A stretch of 64,000 nucleotides of DNA from Pseudarthrobacter defluvii (GCF_030323865.1 NZ_CP066362.1:558001-622000), one strand, 5' to 3'. Positions 54,191-63,821 are shown, numbered from the stretch's first letter. Numbers and translations: made by a program. Notes: generated from the letters alone by a model not told the origin.

Positions 54191-55129
54191 TTAGAAGACC
54201 GACCAGCCGGTGCGGTCGGAGAGGTCTGCAAGGGCTGCGGTGCCGGCCAGGGAATTGCCCTTGGCGTCCAGGCGGGGGCTCCAGACACAGATGGCGCACT
54301 GGCCCGGGACGATGACCAAAATGCCGCCGCCCACCCCGCTCTTGCCGGGCAGGCCCACCCGGTAGGCGAATTCGCCGGCGGCGTCGTACATGCCGCAGGT
54401 CAGCATGATGGAGCCGATCCGTTTTGCCTCGCTGGGGGACAGCACCGTGCCGGCTGTTCCCTGGCCGTTGTTGGCGAGGAACAGGCCGGCCCTGGCCAGC
54501 TGGACGCAGGTCATCATGATGGAGCATTGGCGTACGTAGTTCTCCACCACGACGGCGGCGGGCCGGGTGAGGTTGGCAAAATCCTTGAGGAAGTGCGCCA
54601 GGGCCAGGTTGCGGCTGCTGCTGTCCAGCTCACCGGCCGCGGCGGCCTCATCGATGAACGGCGCGGGGCCCGCGTCCCCCGCCTGTTCGGTGAGGAACCG
54701 CAGGAGTTGCGTGGCGGCGTCGGGCGTCTCTTCCAGCAGGTGGTCGGTGACCACCAGGGCGCCTGCGTTGATGAAGGGATTGCGGGGAATGCCCTTTTCG
54801 GCTTCCAACTGGACCAGCGAGTTGAAGGACGTTCCGGACGGTTCGCGCAGCACCCGGGACCAAAGGCCGGCGGACCTGCCGCCCTGCAGGGCCATGGCCA
54901 GGGTGAAGACTTTGGAAATGCTTTGGATGGAGAAGGGAACGCCGGCGTCGCCGGAGCTGTAGACCTCCCCGGAGGTGGTGGCCACGGCGATGCCGAAGCG
55001 GTCGAACGGAACCGTGGCCAGGAATGGAATGTTAGTGGGGACGTTGCCGGCGTTCTGCCGGGGCCGGTGGCGCCGGACGATGTCCTCCAGGAGGAGGCTG
55101 AGTGGCGGTGCGCTGAGTGTGGTGCTCAT
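54191..55129 (-). CDS. glsA: Glutaminase
   Basis: This 312-residue serine-dependent beta-lactamase-like glutaminase hydrolyses glutamine to glutamate and ammonia. The catalytic serine motif is SIQSISKVFTLAMAL (SxxK); other residues are RNPFINAGALVVTDHL, ENYVRQCSIMMTC and the C-terminal GKSGVGGGILVIVPGQCAI. The ATG at 55129 overlaps the pucR stop (ATGA). It sits between two interrupted genes and is the only intact member of this operon. Confidence 0.95.
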   Translation of the reverse strand: MSTTLSAPPLSLLLEDIVRRHRPRQNAGNVPTNIPFLATVPFDRFGIAVATTSGEVYSSGDAGVPFSIQSISKVFTLAMALQGGRSAGLWSRVLREPSGTSFNSLVQLEAEKGIPRNPFINAGALVVTDHLLEETPDAATQLLRFLTEQAGDAGPAPFIDEAAAAGELDSSSRNLALAHFLKDFANLTRPAAVVVENYVRQCSIMMTCVQLARAGLFLANNGQGTAGTVLSPSEAKRIGSIMLTCGMYDAAGEFAYRVGLPGKSGVGGGILVIVPGQCAICVWSPRLDAKGNSLAGTAALADLSDRTGWSVF

Positions 55130-56722
55130 TTCCTGCCTGAATTGTCGTTGGAGGAGGCCCACTCCTGGATGTGGAGCAGGGCCACCAGTGAATCGCGGGG
55201 ATTGCCGAAGTCCAGCCCGGTCACCCTGGCCGCCTTGGCAACGCGGTAGTAGACGGTGTTCTTGTGAAGGTTCATGTGTTTGGCGCATTCGGACACGTCG
55301 AAGCACGCGTCGAAGTAGGCCCGCAGGGTTGCTGCGAGTTCGGCGTCCTCCTGGAGCAGCGCGGCCAGGCTGCGGTGCCTGAAGGGTGAGCTGTGAAAGT
55401 TCCGTATGGCCTCGCGATAGAGGACTTCCGCCTCGAAATCGTCCACGCCGGCCACCGTGCCCGGGGTGGCGTCCCGGACGCAGGCCAGCAGGGCCTCGGT
55501 AATACCGGCGATCCCGTGGATGGACAGCAGGTCCGGGGCCAGCGGTCCGACGGCGGCGAAGGGGGTGATGCCCAGGTGTCTGCGGGCATCCTTGACCACC
55601 GCTTCCGCGAGGGACCTCAGCCCAGCCTCCGCCGTGCCGGATTGAAGGTCCGGCAGGATGATTGCGGTGTCGCCCTTGAACTGGCCGACGACGGCGGACG
55701 CCTTGTACGCGGCGGCGTGGATGGATGCCAGGTTGGCCAGTTCGCCGTGCTTGAGTGCGGCGTCATCAGCCCGGGAGTCGGCGTCGGACATGCCGATCAG
55801 GAGCAGAGCGGCGGGACGCTCCGAAGGGATCTTTCCGCTGTGGGCGCTGGCGGCGGCCTCGGCGGGGCCCGACAGGATCCGTGCCACCCGGTCCTCCCGC
55901 ATGTGGACGGACTGCTGGTTGCGGTAGCGGATCAGTTCGGCGGAAACCCTGGCCGCGGATCCGGTGAGGACGTACTCCACATCCGGGCCGAAGCCCTCTC
56001 CGGTCTCCTGGAGCCAGATGTAGCCCATGATCCGCTCGCCGGCGAAGAGTGCGATGGCCACGCGTTCCCGCAGCCCGTCCTGGGGGCGGGCCGGCACACG
56101 GACCGGCTGGCGGGTCCGGTGCAGTTCGCGGTAGGCACCCAGGTCCTTGAGCAGCAGTTCGTACTTCCGCGGGCCGCGGCGGGAGAGGATGGACGCTTTG
56201 CGGAGCTCGTCGATGTCATTGGTCACCGTTGAATACGCCAGGACCTTGTTGGCCGCGTCCTCGATCAGCACGTGGCTGGAGGTGAGCCTGGCTGTGGTCT
56301 GGGCGATGGCGAACAGGTCTTCCTCGAGCAGGGTGAGGACTTCGCTCTCGTAGCTGCGCGGCTGGATCCGGTCCTGCGCGATGGAGAGCAGGCGGTCCCA
56401 ATCGGCGGCCGGATCCACCAGCAGGAGGCCCGAGCCGGCGGCCTGCAGCAGTTTCTTCCGCTTCGGCGAGGTCTTCGTGGGTGCCCTTGACGGCCACCAC
56501 CGGCGGCGGGTCTTTGAGGAGCCGCCGGAGCGCCGGGAGGGCGGAGCGGCCGCGGACGCCGATGAGCAGGACAAACGCGCCGGAGGCTGCGGGTGCGTCG
56601 TCGTCGGCGTCGACAATCAGGAACCGTTCAATGGCCGGCGCCGTAGAAGCGGGCCGGAGAATGAGGCTGGCGAAGCCAAGGGGGAGATCCGAGAGGATGT
56701 CATCCACCGTAACCGCGGCCAT
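55126..56722 (-). pseudogene. PucR-family regulator gene, frameshifted
   Basis: The N-terminal 88 codons from 56722 (AAGGA upstream) encode a purine-catabolism-type domain (VDDILSDLPLGFASLILRPA). Reading then turns aberrant near 56458. The other frame resumes with KKLLQAAGSGLLLVDPAADW and continues through the GGDEF-like centre to the PucR C-terminal helix-turn-helix (MNLHKNTVYYRVAKAARVTG), ending at 55126. One extra G in GCGGAAG explains the break. Intact it would be about 532 residues. It overlaps glsA and probably regulated it. Real decay or a consensus error. Confidence 0.8.
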
Positions 56723-56895
56723 GGGGTTTCCTTTTGCGTCGATCCCGCCGGACGGCTTTGTCCGGTTCCCTCATGCTACCGAGCGCCGGGCAGCCGAAAT
56801 ATGGATCCCCTTCCAAGTGCGGGCGGTGATTTTTGGTCCGCAGACTGAGGTGCGGCGGCAGGCGGGGGACAGGCGAGTAAATGACGGTACACACG

Positions 56896-56927
56896 AAAGG
56901 CGGGCCAGCGGATGCTGACCCGCCTTT
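56896..56927 (-). terminator. Terminator of genDFM transcript
   Basis: AAAGGCGGG (56896-56904) pairs with CCCGCCTTT (56919-56927), extended inward by four more pairs. Read on the minus strand it follows genM and ends in TTTCGTG. A good terminator for the genDFM transcript. Confidence 0.75.
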
Positions 56928-56953
56928 GGCGGTTAGTGGAAGTGTCCTGGGCG

Positions 56954-57712
56954 TTAGATCCAGGCAGGAGCCGGTAACGCCGGGGTGACCGATCCGCCGT
57001 CGCGGGTTGCCGTGGTGCCGTCCGTGTCGCGGCCGGTGGCCCACTGTGCAATGGCGGCCAGGGAGCCGGAGACCACGGTGGGGGAGGCGGCTGCCGTGTC
57101 ACCGAAGACCAGCTCGGAAGGCTGGCCGGTGACTTTGACCACCAGGTCCTTGTCCGTGCCGCGGGCGTGCCAGGCGCCGGTGATGTCCGTGAGGAGCCGT
57201 TCCAGGACGGGCTCGGGGATGTCCTGGAACGTGGCTCCGTTGTCCAGGTCCACGGCGTGCACCCAGACCTCGCGGGTGCGCATCCACACGGTTTCCTCGG
57301 CCGGGACCGTCCGTCCCTGGACGGTTTTGACCTTGTGGTGCCAGTTGTCCGCGGGCAGGTCCCGCCACTCGACGTTCAGGTGCACCGCGGAGTGGTCGAA
57401 CAGGTTCCGCAGCGCGATGGGGGAGAGCGTCGCACCGAAGTCGATCTCGTGGTTGCGGACCTCGACCGAGGGATACATGGGGGTCTCCACGCCGGTGGCT
57501 GCCCATTCGACCAGGCGGGCGACGGCCCGGGCGTTGTAGCCCACGTGGGCTGCAACGTGCCGGCGCGACCAGCCCGGCAGCAGGGACTTCCCGTCGAGTT
57601 CCGCGTCGGTGAGCTCGTTGAGCTTGCGGGCGAAGAACGCGGTGCCGCGCCGGGCCTGCAGCAGCCCGTCGAGCAGGACAGGATCGGTGGTCTGGTCGTG
57701 CCGGGCAACCAT
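56954..57712 (-). CDS. genM: Maleylpyruvate isomerase, mycothiol-type
   Basis: This 252-residue protein of the DinB/MDMPI fold isomerises maleylpyruvate to fumarylpyruvate with mycothiol as cofactor. The metal ligands fit the family: His in GWSRRHVAAHVGYNARAV, and Glu and His in the segment EETVWMRTREVWVHAVDLDN. The position after genD and genF (TGATG overlap) agrees with the corynebacterial genDFM order. Mycothiol dependence is inferred from the family. Confidence 0.93.
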   Translation of the reverse strand: MVARHDQTTDPVLLDGLLQARRGTAFFARKLNELTDAELDGKSLLPGWSRRHVAAHVGYNARAVARLVEWAATGVETPMYPSVEVRNHEIDFGATLSPIALRNLFDHSAVHLNVEWRDLPADNWHHKVKTVQGRTVPAEETVWMRTREVWVHAVDLDNGATFQDIPEPVLERLLTDITGAWHARGTDKDLVVKVTGQPSELVFGDTAAASPTVVSGSLAAIAQWATGRDTDGTTATRDGGSVTPALPAPAWI

Positions 57713-58551
57713 CAGGCTTCCTTGACCACGCGGTTGGTCAGCTGGCCCAGGCCCTCGATGGTGGTGACCAGGACCTGGCCCTCCTGCAGGTAGCGCTTGG
57801 GGTCCTGGGCGTGGCCCACGCCGCCGGGGGTGCCGGTGGCGATCACGTCGCCCGGGTTCAGCGTGATGATGGTGGAGATGTAGGAGACCAGGAACTCAGG
57901 GGTGAACACCAGGTCCGAGGTAGGGGTGGACTGCTGGACTTCGCCGTCCACCGCCGAGGTCATCAGCGGGCCGGGGGTGAATTCGTCCCTGGTGACCAGG
58001 GCCGGGCCGAACGGGGTGGATTTCTCCCAGGTCTTGCCCTGCAGCCACTGGATGGTGCGGAACTGGTAGTCGCGCATGGAGATGTCGTTCAGCACGGCGT
58101 ACCCGGCGATGTGGTCCGCTGCCTCGGATTCGCGGATGCGGCGGCCGGCCTTGCCGATGACGACGGCGAGTTCGGCTTCCCAGTCCACGGTGTCCGATTC
58201 CTGCGGCAGGGCAAGGTCGTCGTTGGGCCCGATCAGGGATTCTGCGTACTTGGCGAACAGGGTGGGGTGCGCCGGGACTTCGCGGCCCATTTCCTTGATG
58301 TGGTTGCGGTAGTTGTGGCCCACGCAGATGATCTTGCCGGGGGAGGGCACGACGGCGGCGAGGTCGGCGCCGTACAGGGCATGGGTTGCGCCGTTGGCCG
58401 CCTTCGCCGTGGTTTCCCAGTTGGGGTCCTTCAGGAGGGCCCCGACGTCGGAGAAACCCGGGATCTCGGTGAGGGTGTCGCCGTCCTGGCGGACCGCCAC
58501 CGTGCTGCCATTGCCGGTGCCGTCAGCGGTGCGGAGGGTGAGGAGTTTCAT
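57712..58551 (-). CDS. genF: Fumarylpyruvate hydrolase
   Basis: This 279-residue enzyme of the fumarylacetoacetase family cleaves fumarylpyruvate to fumarate and pyruvate, the final step of the gentisate route. Conserved motifs are KIICVGHNYRNHIKEMG, the metal-binding VDWEAELAVVIGKAGRRI and NDISMRDYQ, and the closing DVIATGTPGGVGH. It is coupled to genD by a TAATG overlap and to genM by TGATG. Confidence 0.93.
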   Translation of the reverse strand: MKLLTLRTADGTGNGSTVAVRQDGDTLTEIPGFSDVGALLKDPNWETTAKAANGATHALYGADLAAVVPSPGKIICVGHNYRNHIKEMGREVPAHPTLFAKYAESLIGPNDDLALPQESDTVDWEAELAVVIGKAGRRIRESEAADHIAGYAVLNDISMRDYQFRTIQWLQGKTWEKSTPFGPALVTRDEFTPGPLMTSAVDGEVQQSTPTSDLVFTPEFLVSYISTIITLNPGDVIATGTPGGVGHAQDPKRYLQEGQVLVTTIEGLGQLTNRVVKEA

Positions 58552-59681
58552 TACTTGGTGCGTCCTTCGATGTAGGTGCGGTTGAAGTTCAGGCGCTCAA
58601 AGATTGGGGCGTCGCTGAACCGGAACAGGTCGAACTCGGATTCCGCCTGCAGGGACCATGCGGCCCAAGACGGGACGACGAACAGGTCGCCCTTGGCCAG
58701 GACCCGGGTTTCGCCGTTCAGGGTCACGGTGCCGATGCCTTCGAAGACCTGCCAGACGCTGGAGCCCACCTCGCGGACGGTCTCGGTCCAGGCGCCGACG
58801 CGCAGCCGGTGGAATTCGGCGCGAATGGTGGGCATGACATCCCCGCCGGTGGTGGGATTGGTGTACCTGATGGCGGCGTGGCCCTGCGACACGGTGGCCG
58901 GGTGGCCCTCGTCCTCCAAGAGCAGCTGCTCGCGCAGGGCGGCGTCGGTGTACTTCCACCGGTAAGCGGCGATGGGGGAGTTGGTGGTGTTCTCCAGGCC
59001 GGAGAGGGGGCGCAGGCCGGGGTGGGCCCAGAGCCGCTCGGAGCGGGAAATGTCCGGGGTGGCCTCGTCGGTGACACGCTCGGTGCCGAATTCGAAGAAC
59101 CCGGCGTCGGCGTAGTGCACGAACGGGATGTCCAGGCCATCGATCCAGGCCATTGGCTCGTCGGTGTCGTTGTGGTGGCCGTGGAAGTTCCAGCCCGGGG
59201 TGAGCAGGAAGTCGCCGCGGGACATCCGCACGGGATCGCCGTTCACCACCGTCCACACACCCTCGCCTTCAACCACGAAGCGGAAAGCGTTCTGGGAGTG
59301 GCGGTGCTCCGGGGCAGTTTCGCGGCCGCCCAGGTACTGGATGGCAGCCCATAGCGTGGGGGTGGCGTAGGGGGTGCCGCCCAGGCCGGGGTTGGCCAGC
59401 GCAATCGCACGGCGTTCCCCGCCGCGTCCCACCGGAACCAGGTCGCCGGCGCGGGCGGCCAGCGGGTACAGGTCATCCCACCGCCACACGTGCGGCACGG
59501 CCTTGGGCGACGGAACCATCGGCATCAGGTCCGCGATCTCCGTCCACAACGGAATGAGGTTCTCTTTGTCGAAATCCCGGTACAGCTGCTCAAGCTGAAC
59601 AGCCTCCTCCGGGGTGGGCTCGGGAACGTGGTGTTCCTGCGCGACGGACTCGTGCGTTTGGTTTTCAGCGCTGATCGACAC
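58551..59681 (-). CDS. genD: Gentisate 1,2-dioxygenase
   Basis: This 376-residue ring-cleaving Fe(II) dioxygenase has two cupin domains. The iron ligands are in TAPEHRHSQNAFRFVVEGEG and the loop TPGWNFHGHHNDTDEPMAW. It converts gentisate and O2 to maleylpyruvate. The GTG start at 59681 is preceded by AAGGAG. It heads genDFM, and an IclR-type dyad lies 77 bp upstream. Confidence 0.95.
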   Translation of the reverse strand: MSISAENQTHESVAQEHHVPEPTPEEAVQLEQLYRDFDKENLIPLWTEIADLMPMVPSPKAVPHVWRWDDLYPLAARAGDLVPVGRGGERRAIALANPGLGGTPYATPTLWAAIQYLGGRETAPEHRHSQNAFRFVVEGEGVWTVVNGDPVRMSRGDFLLTPGWNFHGHHNDTDEPMAWIDGLDIPFVHYADAGFFEFGTERVTDEATPDISRSERLWAHPGLRPLSGLENTTNSPIAAYRWKYTDAALREQLLLEDEGHPATVSQGHAAIRYTNPTTGGDVMPTIRAEFHRLRVGAWTETVREVGSSVWQVFEGIGTVTLNGETRVLAKGDLFVVPSWAAWSLQAESEFDLFRFSDAPIFERLNFNRTYIEGRTK

Positions 59682-59757
59682 TGGCCTTCTCCTTGCGTGC
59701 GGACTGAATGCGACGTGGATTCGACCTTAGGGAGTGCGGTGCTGTGATCTCCAACAT

Positions 59758-59774
59758 ATTCTGTGGTGCAGAAT
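59758..59774. promoter_or_regulatory. GenR operator upstream of genD
   Basis: ATTCTG-TGGTG-CAGAAT is a 17-bp dyad, repeated with the same half-sites and spacing at the genR/genK junction. It lies between genD and genR and is the likely site from which GenR controls genDFM. Confidence 0.8.
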
Positions 59775-59798
59775 TTAGCGGTGCGCATCCACGGGCAG

Positions 59799-60605
59799 TC
59801 AGCTGCCCGCCGCACCGTCCACCGGATTCGCCGCGATGTCCAGCTCCAGCTGCCGCCGGGTTTCCATCATTACGCCCACCAGTCCGGCATCGAACAGGGG
59901 CCGGAACCTGGCCACCGGCGTGGCCACGCTCAAGGCGCCCACCACCATGCCCTTGCCGTTGTGCAGGGCCATGCCAAAGGCGCTGATGCCCTCCTCTGTG
60001 CCCTCAAAGTTTGCGGCGAATCCGTTGGCCCGCACCGACTCCAGCTCGCGCAGGAATGCCGGGTACTCGGCGTCGGGAATGTAGTCGCCGGCCAGCTCCG
60101 CGTTGGGGCTTCGGAACAGCTGTTCCAGCGCGGCCGGTTCCAGCTCGGCCAGGATGGCCTTCCCGCCGGATGCCTTGTGCGCCGGAAGCAAGGTCCCTTG
60201 GCGGTCGCCCACGCGCAGGATGTTCGAGCTTTCCACCGTGTCCAGGAAGCGGACCTTGGTACCCACCCGGATCATCAGGTTGACGGTCTCGTTGGTTCGC
60301 GCGCAAAGCACTTCCATGTGGGGCCGGGAAATGTCCCGCAGCTGCCGGGTCCAGCTGAATCCGGCAGGCCCGGCGCCCATCGCCGGGCCGGGCACGTAAC
60401 GGCGGGTTTCGTCCTGGACGGCAAACCCGCGGTACACCAGCATGGCCAGCAGGCGGTGCGCCGTGGATGGGGCCACGCCGAGTTCCGCTGCGGCGTCCTT
60501 GAGCCGCAGGCTGCCCACATCCCGCAGGAGCTGCAGGAGCTGCAGGGCGTTGTCCACCGCCTCGATGGAGTAGGTGGGCTTTCGCCGGGCAGGAAGATTC
60601 TGCAT
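59799..60605 (-). CDS. genR: IclR-family gentisate regulator
   Basis: This 268-residue regulator has an IclR winged helix (AVDNALQLLQLLRDVGSLRL, then LGVAPSTAHRLLAMLVYRGF) and the C-terminal effector domain (NLMIRVGTKVRFLDTVESSN). It corresponds in place and type to corynebacterial GenR, which responds to gentisate-pathway aromatics. The ATG at 60605 lies inside its own operator, with TAAGAT six bases upstream, so its mRNA is probably leaderless and autoregulated. Confidence 0.9.
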   Translation of the reverse strand: MQNLPARRKPTYSIEAVDNALQLLQLLRDVGSLRLKDAAAELGVAPSTAHRLLAMLVYRGFAVQDETRRYVPGPAMGAGPAGFSWTRQLRDISRPHMEVLCARTNETVNLMIRVGTKVRFLDTVESSNILRVGDRQGTLLPAHKASGGKAILAELEPAALEQLFRSPNAELAGDYIPDAEYPAFLRELESVRANGFAANFEGTEEGISAFGMALHNGKGMVVGALSVATPVARFRPLFDAGLVGVMMETRRQLELDIAANPVDGAAGS

Positions 60606-60616
60606 AACAGAATCTT
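60594..60616. promoter_or_regulatory. GenR operator over genR start
   Basis: AAGATTCTG-CATAA-CAGAATCTT is a perfect 9-bp-arm dyad spanning the genR start codon and its -10 region (TAAGAT at 60612-60617, minus strand). The same half-sites occur at 59758-59774. It can control both genR and genKH. Confidence 0.82.
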
Positions 60617-60653
60617 ATGGGCCACCCGTTATGACTGCCAGCACAGTGGTGGG

Positions 60654-61949
60654 ATGAATCACACAACTTCCGCTGCAGCGCCGCAGCGCATGGCCGCCCC
60701 CGCCCCGGGCGCAGGCCTTTCCGGGTTTCCCCGGCGTTCCGTGCTCGCCGTCCTGGTGTGCTGGCTGCTGGTCGTTTTCGACGGCTATGACCTGATCGTC
60801 TACGGCACCGTCCAGGGCTCGCTCATCAACGACACCGGCTGGGGCCTGACCAAGGCCACCGCCGGCACCATCGGCTCGATGGCCTTCGTCGGCATGATGA
60901 TCGGAGCGGTCTTCGCCGGCCGCATGTCCGATACCTGGGGCCGACGACGCACCATCATCGGCTGCGCCGTCGTCTTCTCCCTCTTCACCATCCTCTGCGC
61001 CTTCGCACCCAACGCCCCGGTCTTCGGCGGCCTGCGGCTCCTGGCCGGAATCGGCCTGGGCGGCCTGGTCCCGTCCGCCAATGCCCTGGTGGCCGAGCTG
61101 GTTCCGGAAAAGTGGCGTTCCACCATCGCCACCCTGATGATGTCCGGCGTTCCCATCGGCGGCTCCATCGCCGCCCTCGTCGGCATCCCGCTGATCCCGG
61201 CCTTCGGCTGGCCCGTGATGTTCCTGGTGGCCGTCGTCGCCCTGGTGGTGGTCATCCCGCTGGGCATCCGCTACCTGCCGGAGACGCTGGCCCCCACCAA
61301 AACGGGCGCCGCCGGGGGCGGCACCGCCAAGGAAGCCGTCGGCTTCGGCTCCCTGCTCCGGGCACCCTATCTCGGCATCAGCCTGCTGTTCGCCATCGGC
61401 ACCCTGGTGACCCTTTTCGCCTGGTACGGGTTGGGCACCTGGCTGCCCAACCTCATGCAGTTGGCCGGATACAACCTGGGGTCCGCCCTGACGTTCGCGT
61501 TGGCGCTCAACCTGGGCGCCGTGGCGGGCTCGGTGCTGACGGCCTGGGCAGGCACCCGTTTCGGGCCCATCCCCACGGCCATCGCGGCAGCGGCGGTGGC
61601 GGCCGTCGCCCTGGTGGTCCTGGTGACCGGGCCGCCCGTCGCCGTCGTCTACTTCATGCTGGTGCTTGCCGGCGTAGGCACGCACGGCACCCAATGCCTG
61701 ATCATCGCCGCCGTGGCCAGCCACTACCCCGCGCACCTCCGCGGTACCGCCCTGGGCTGGGCCCTGGGCGTGGGCCGGATCGGGGCCGTGGCCGCACCGC
61801 AGGCCGGCGGGCTCCTGCTCGCAGCGGGCCTGGGCGTGAATTCCAACTTCCTGGCATTTGCCGGAGCAGCAGCCGCAGCGGCAGTCCTGATCGCTGCAGT
61901 CGGCATCAAAATCAAGAAATCAACAGCAGTAGGAGTTTCCAATGTCTAA
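60654..61949 (+). CDS. genK: Aromatic acid MFS transporter (AAHS family)
   Basis: This 431-residue, 12-TM transporter of the aromatic acid:H+ symporter branch has WLLVVFDGYDLIVYGTVQGS in TM1 and the loop GRMSDTWGRRRTIIGCAVV. It probably imports 3-hydroxybenzoate and/or gentisate. The start ATG at 60654 follows GTGGTGGG, a weak ribosome site. It overlaps genH by 8 bases and diverges from genR. Confidence 0.9.
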   Translation: MNHTTSAAAPQRMAAPAPGAGLSGFPRRSVLAVLVCWLLVVFDGYDLIVYGTVQGSLINDTGWGLTKATAGTIGSMAFVGMMIGAVFAGRMSDTWGRRRTIIGCAVVFSLFTILCAFAPNAPVFGGLRLLAGIGLGGLVPSANALVAELVPEKWRSTIATLMMSGVPIGGSIAALVGIPLIPAFGWPVMFLVAVVALVVVIPLGIRYLPETLAPTKTGAAGGGTAKEAVGFGSLLRAPYLGISLLFAIGTLVTLFAWYGLGTWLPNLMQLAGYNLGSALTFALALNLGAVAGSVLTAWAGTRFGPIPTAIAAAAVAAVALVVLVTGPPVAVVYFMLVLAGVGTHGTQCLIIAAVASHYPAHLRGTALGWALGVGRIGAVAAPQAGGLLLAAGLGVNSNFLAFAGAAAAAAVLIAAVGIKIKKSTAVGVSNV

Positions 61950-63189
61950 CGTCAAAGATTCCACCGATGTCCTGGTGGTGGGTGGCGGCATGGCCGGACT
62001 GGCCGGCGCGCTGGCACTGCGCGAAAACGGCGCCGACGTCACGCTCGTTGAGGTGGCACCGGCCTTCGGTGAAGTTGGTGCCGGACTGCAGATAGCCCCC
62101 AACGCCTCCCGCGTCCTCAAGCGCTGGGGCCTGCTGGAAAAAGCCCTGGAAATCGGCGTCCAGCCCAAGCACCTGGTGTTCCGCGACGCGGTCACCGGGG
62201 AGGAACTGACCCGCCAGACCCTGGGCGGCGAGTTCGAGGAACGCTACGGCGCCCCCTACGTGGTGATCCACCGCAGCGACCTGCACCGGATCCTGCTCGA
62301 AGCATGCCAGGAAGCCGGCGTCACCCTGGTGAACGACGTCCTGGTGCAGAAAGTGGAAACCGACGGCGACCGGGCGCGGGCCTACAGCGCCAAGGGCGAG
62401 GTTTTCGAGGCAGACGCCATCCTGGCTGCGGACGGGCTGAAGTCCACCCTCCGCGGCACCGTTGCCAATGACGGCCCGGTCAACTCCGCCTACGTGGCGT
62501 ACCGCGGAACCGTGCCCATCACGGAGGAAACCCCTGCAGCGGACCTGGAGGACGTCATCGTCTACCTCGGCCCCAACTGCCACCTGGTCCAGTACCCGCT
62601 GCGGAAGGGCCAACTGCTCAACACCGTGGCAGTATTCAAGTCCCCGTCCTTCGAGCGCGGCGAAGAGCAGTATGGCGGCGTAGACGAGCTCGAGGCCGCC
62701 TACGCCGACTGCGTCCCGGCCGTGCAGGAAGCCCTGAAGAACCTCGCTACCGGCATCCGCTGGCCCATGTATGACCGCAACCCGATCGAGAACTGGGTTT
62801 CCGGCCGCATGGCGCTGATCGGCGATGCCGCCCACCCGATGCTGCAGTACCTGGCCCAGGGCGCCTGCCAGGCGCTGGAGGACGCGGCCGTGCTGCAGGA
62901 CGCCGCCAGCAACCGCGTCTTCACGCCCGAAGGCATCGACGCCGGTGCGTGGGAGGATGCCTTCCGCGAGTTCAACGAAACCCGCGCAGCCCGCACCGCC
63001 CGCGTCCAGCGCACCGCCCGGATCTGGGGCGAGTCCTGGCACGTTGACGGCGTGGCACGCGTCCTACGCAACATGCTGTTCAAGAGCCGCGGCGACAACA
63101 ACTTCCAGTACAACGACTGGCTGTACGGCCGCAACGAGCCCGGCGCACCGGCCGAGGTTCCGGCCGGAGCCAAGCTGGTGGAAGCCTAA
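61942..63189 (+). CDS. genH: 3-Hydroxybenzoate 6-hydroxylase
   Basis: This 415-residue FAD monooxygenase converts 3-hydroxybenzoate to gentisate with NADH and O2. The FAD motifs are DVLVVGGGMAGLAGALALRE, the DG motif AILAADGLKSTLRGTVA, and GDAAHPMLQYLAQGACQALE. AGGAG precedes the ATG. It overlaps genK and supplies the substrate for genD; a terminator ends the transcript. Confidence 0.93.
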   Translation: MSNVKDSTDVLVVGGGMAGLAGALALRENGADVTLVEVAPAFGEVGAGLQIAPNASRVLKRWGLLEKALEIGVQPKHLVFRDAVTGEELTRQTLGGEFEERYGAPYVVIHRSDLHRILLEACQEAGVTLVNDVLVQKVETDGDRARAYSAKGEVFEADAILAADGLKSTLRGTVANDGPVNSAYVAYRGTVPITEETPAADLEDVIVYLGPNCHLVQYPLRKGQLLNTVAVFKSPSFERGEEQYGGVDELEAAYADCVPAVQEALKNLATGIRWPMYDRNPIENWVSGRMALIGDAAHPMLQYLAQGACQALEDAAVLQDAASNRVFTPEGIDAGAWEDAFREFNETRAARTARVQRTARIWGESWHVDGVARVLRNMLFKSRGDNNFQYNDWLYGRNEPGAPAEVPAGAKLVEA

Positions 63190-63204
63190 GCACCGCGGTC
63201 CAGG

Positions 63205-63252
63205 GCGGGCGTACGACGGCGGGTGGCTCCCGGCGTCGTACGCCCGCTTTTT
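63205..63252 (+). terminator. Terminator after genKH
   Basis: GCGGGCGTACGACG (63205-63218) pairs with CGTCGTACGCCCGC (63234-63247) around a 15-nt loop that holds more pairing, followed by TTTTT. A clear rho-independent terminator. Confidence 0.9.
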
Positions 63253-63284
63253 GCATGGGCTGGGTGCGGGCGTCCGGCGGGGAC

Positions 63285-63821
63285 TTACGTGGGGCAGCTC
63301 AGGTCCGGGTTATAGGAAGCGAACATGCCGTCCGGGTTGTCCCGCCAGATCCATGCGTGAAGCGCGTAGGAACCGGGGAACGGTCCGTCCTCGAAGTCGA
63401 GGCCGGCGAGCTCAGGCCGGTCGGCCGCCGTCGAGATGAATTCGGCCGCTACCAGCTCGTACTGGCCGTCCTCGTCGGGCATGTACACCAGGACCTCGGG
63501 CTTGCGGGCCTGGGTCTTGTCATCGATCAGGTCCTGCCTGGCGTAGTGGAAGCCCATGGCTCCGACGCCGGGTTTGTCGATGCATTCAGTGATTTTCCGG
63601 TAGCCGTCCGCCTCCGCGTTTTCCAGCCACCGGTAGTCGTCGGTAACGTCGCGCAGGGTCTTGACCAGCCGGCGCTGATCATCATTGCTCCGCCAGTCGT
63701 CGCTGTTGTCGGAGTCACCGTGCCCGGATCCGCCATGGGCCACGGCAGCTCCGGGAGCAACTCCCAGGGCAAGTACGGCAGCGGAGGCTGCGGACAGCAA
63801 CCCCGTCCTGGTGCGGTTCAT
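63285..63821 (-). CDS. Secreted hypothetical protein
   Basis: This 178-residue protein has a clear Sec signal peptide (LLSAASAAVLALGVAPGAAVA, cleavage near residue 28), a His/Gly/Ser-rich linker and a domain with the segments GVGAMGFHYARQDLIDD and PEVLVYMPDEDGQYELVAA. This domain recurs in bacterial hypothetical proteins; its function is unknown. It converges on the genKH terminator; nothing is seen between it and the right end. Confidence 0.8.
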   Translation of the reverse strand: MNRTRTGLLSAASAAVLALGVAPGAAVAHGGSGHGDSDNSDDWRSNDDQRRLVKTLRDVTDDYRWLENAEADGYRKITECIDKPGVGAMGFHYARQDLIDDKTQARKPEVLVYMPDEDGQYELVAAEFISTAADRPELAGLDFEDGPFPGSYALHAWIWRDNPDGMFASYNPDLSCPT

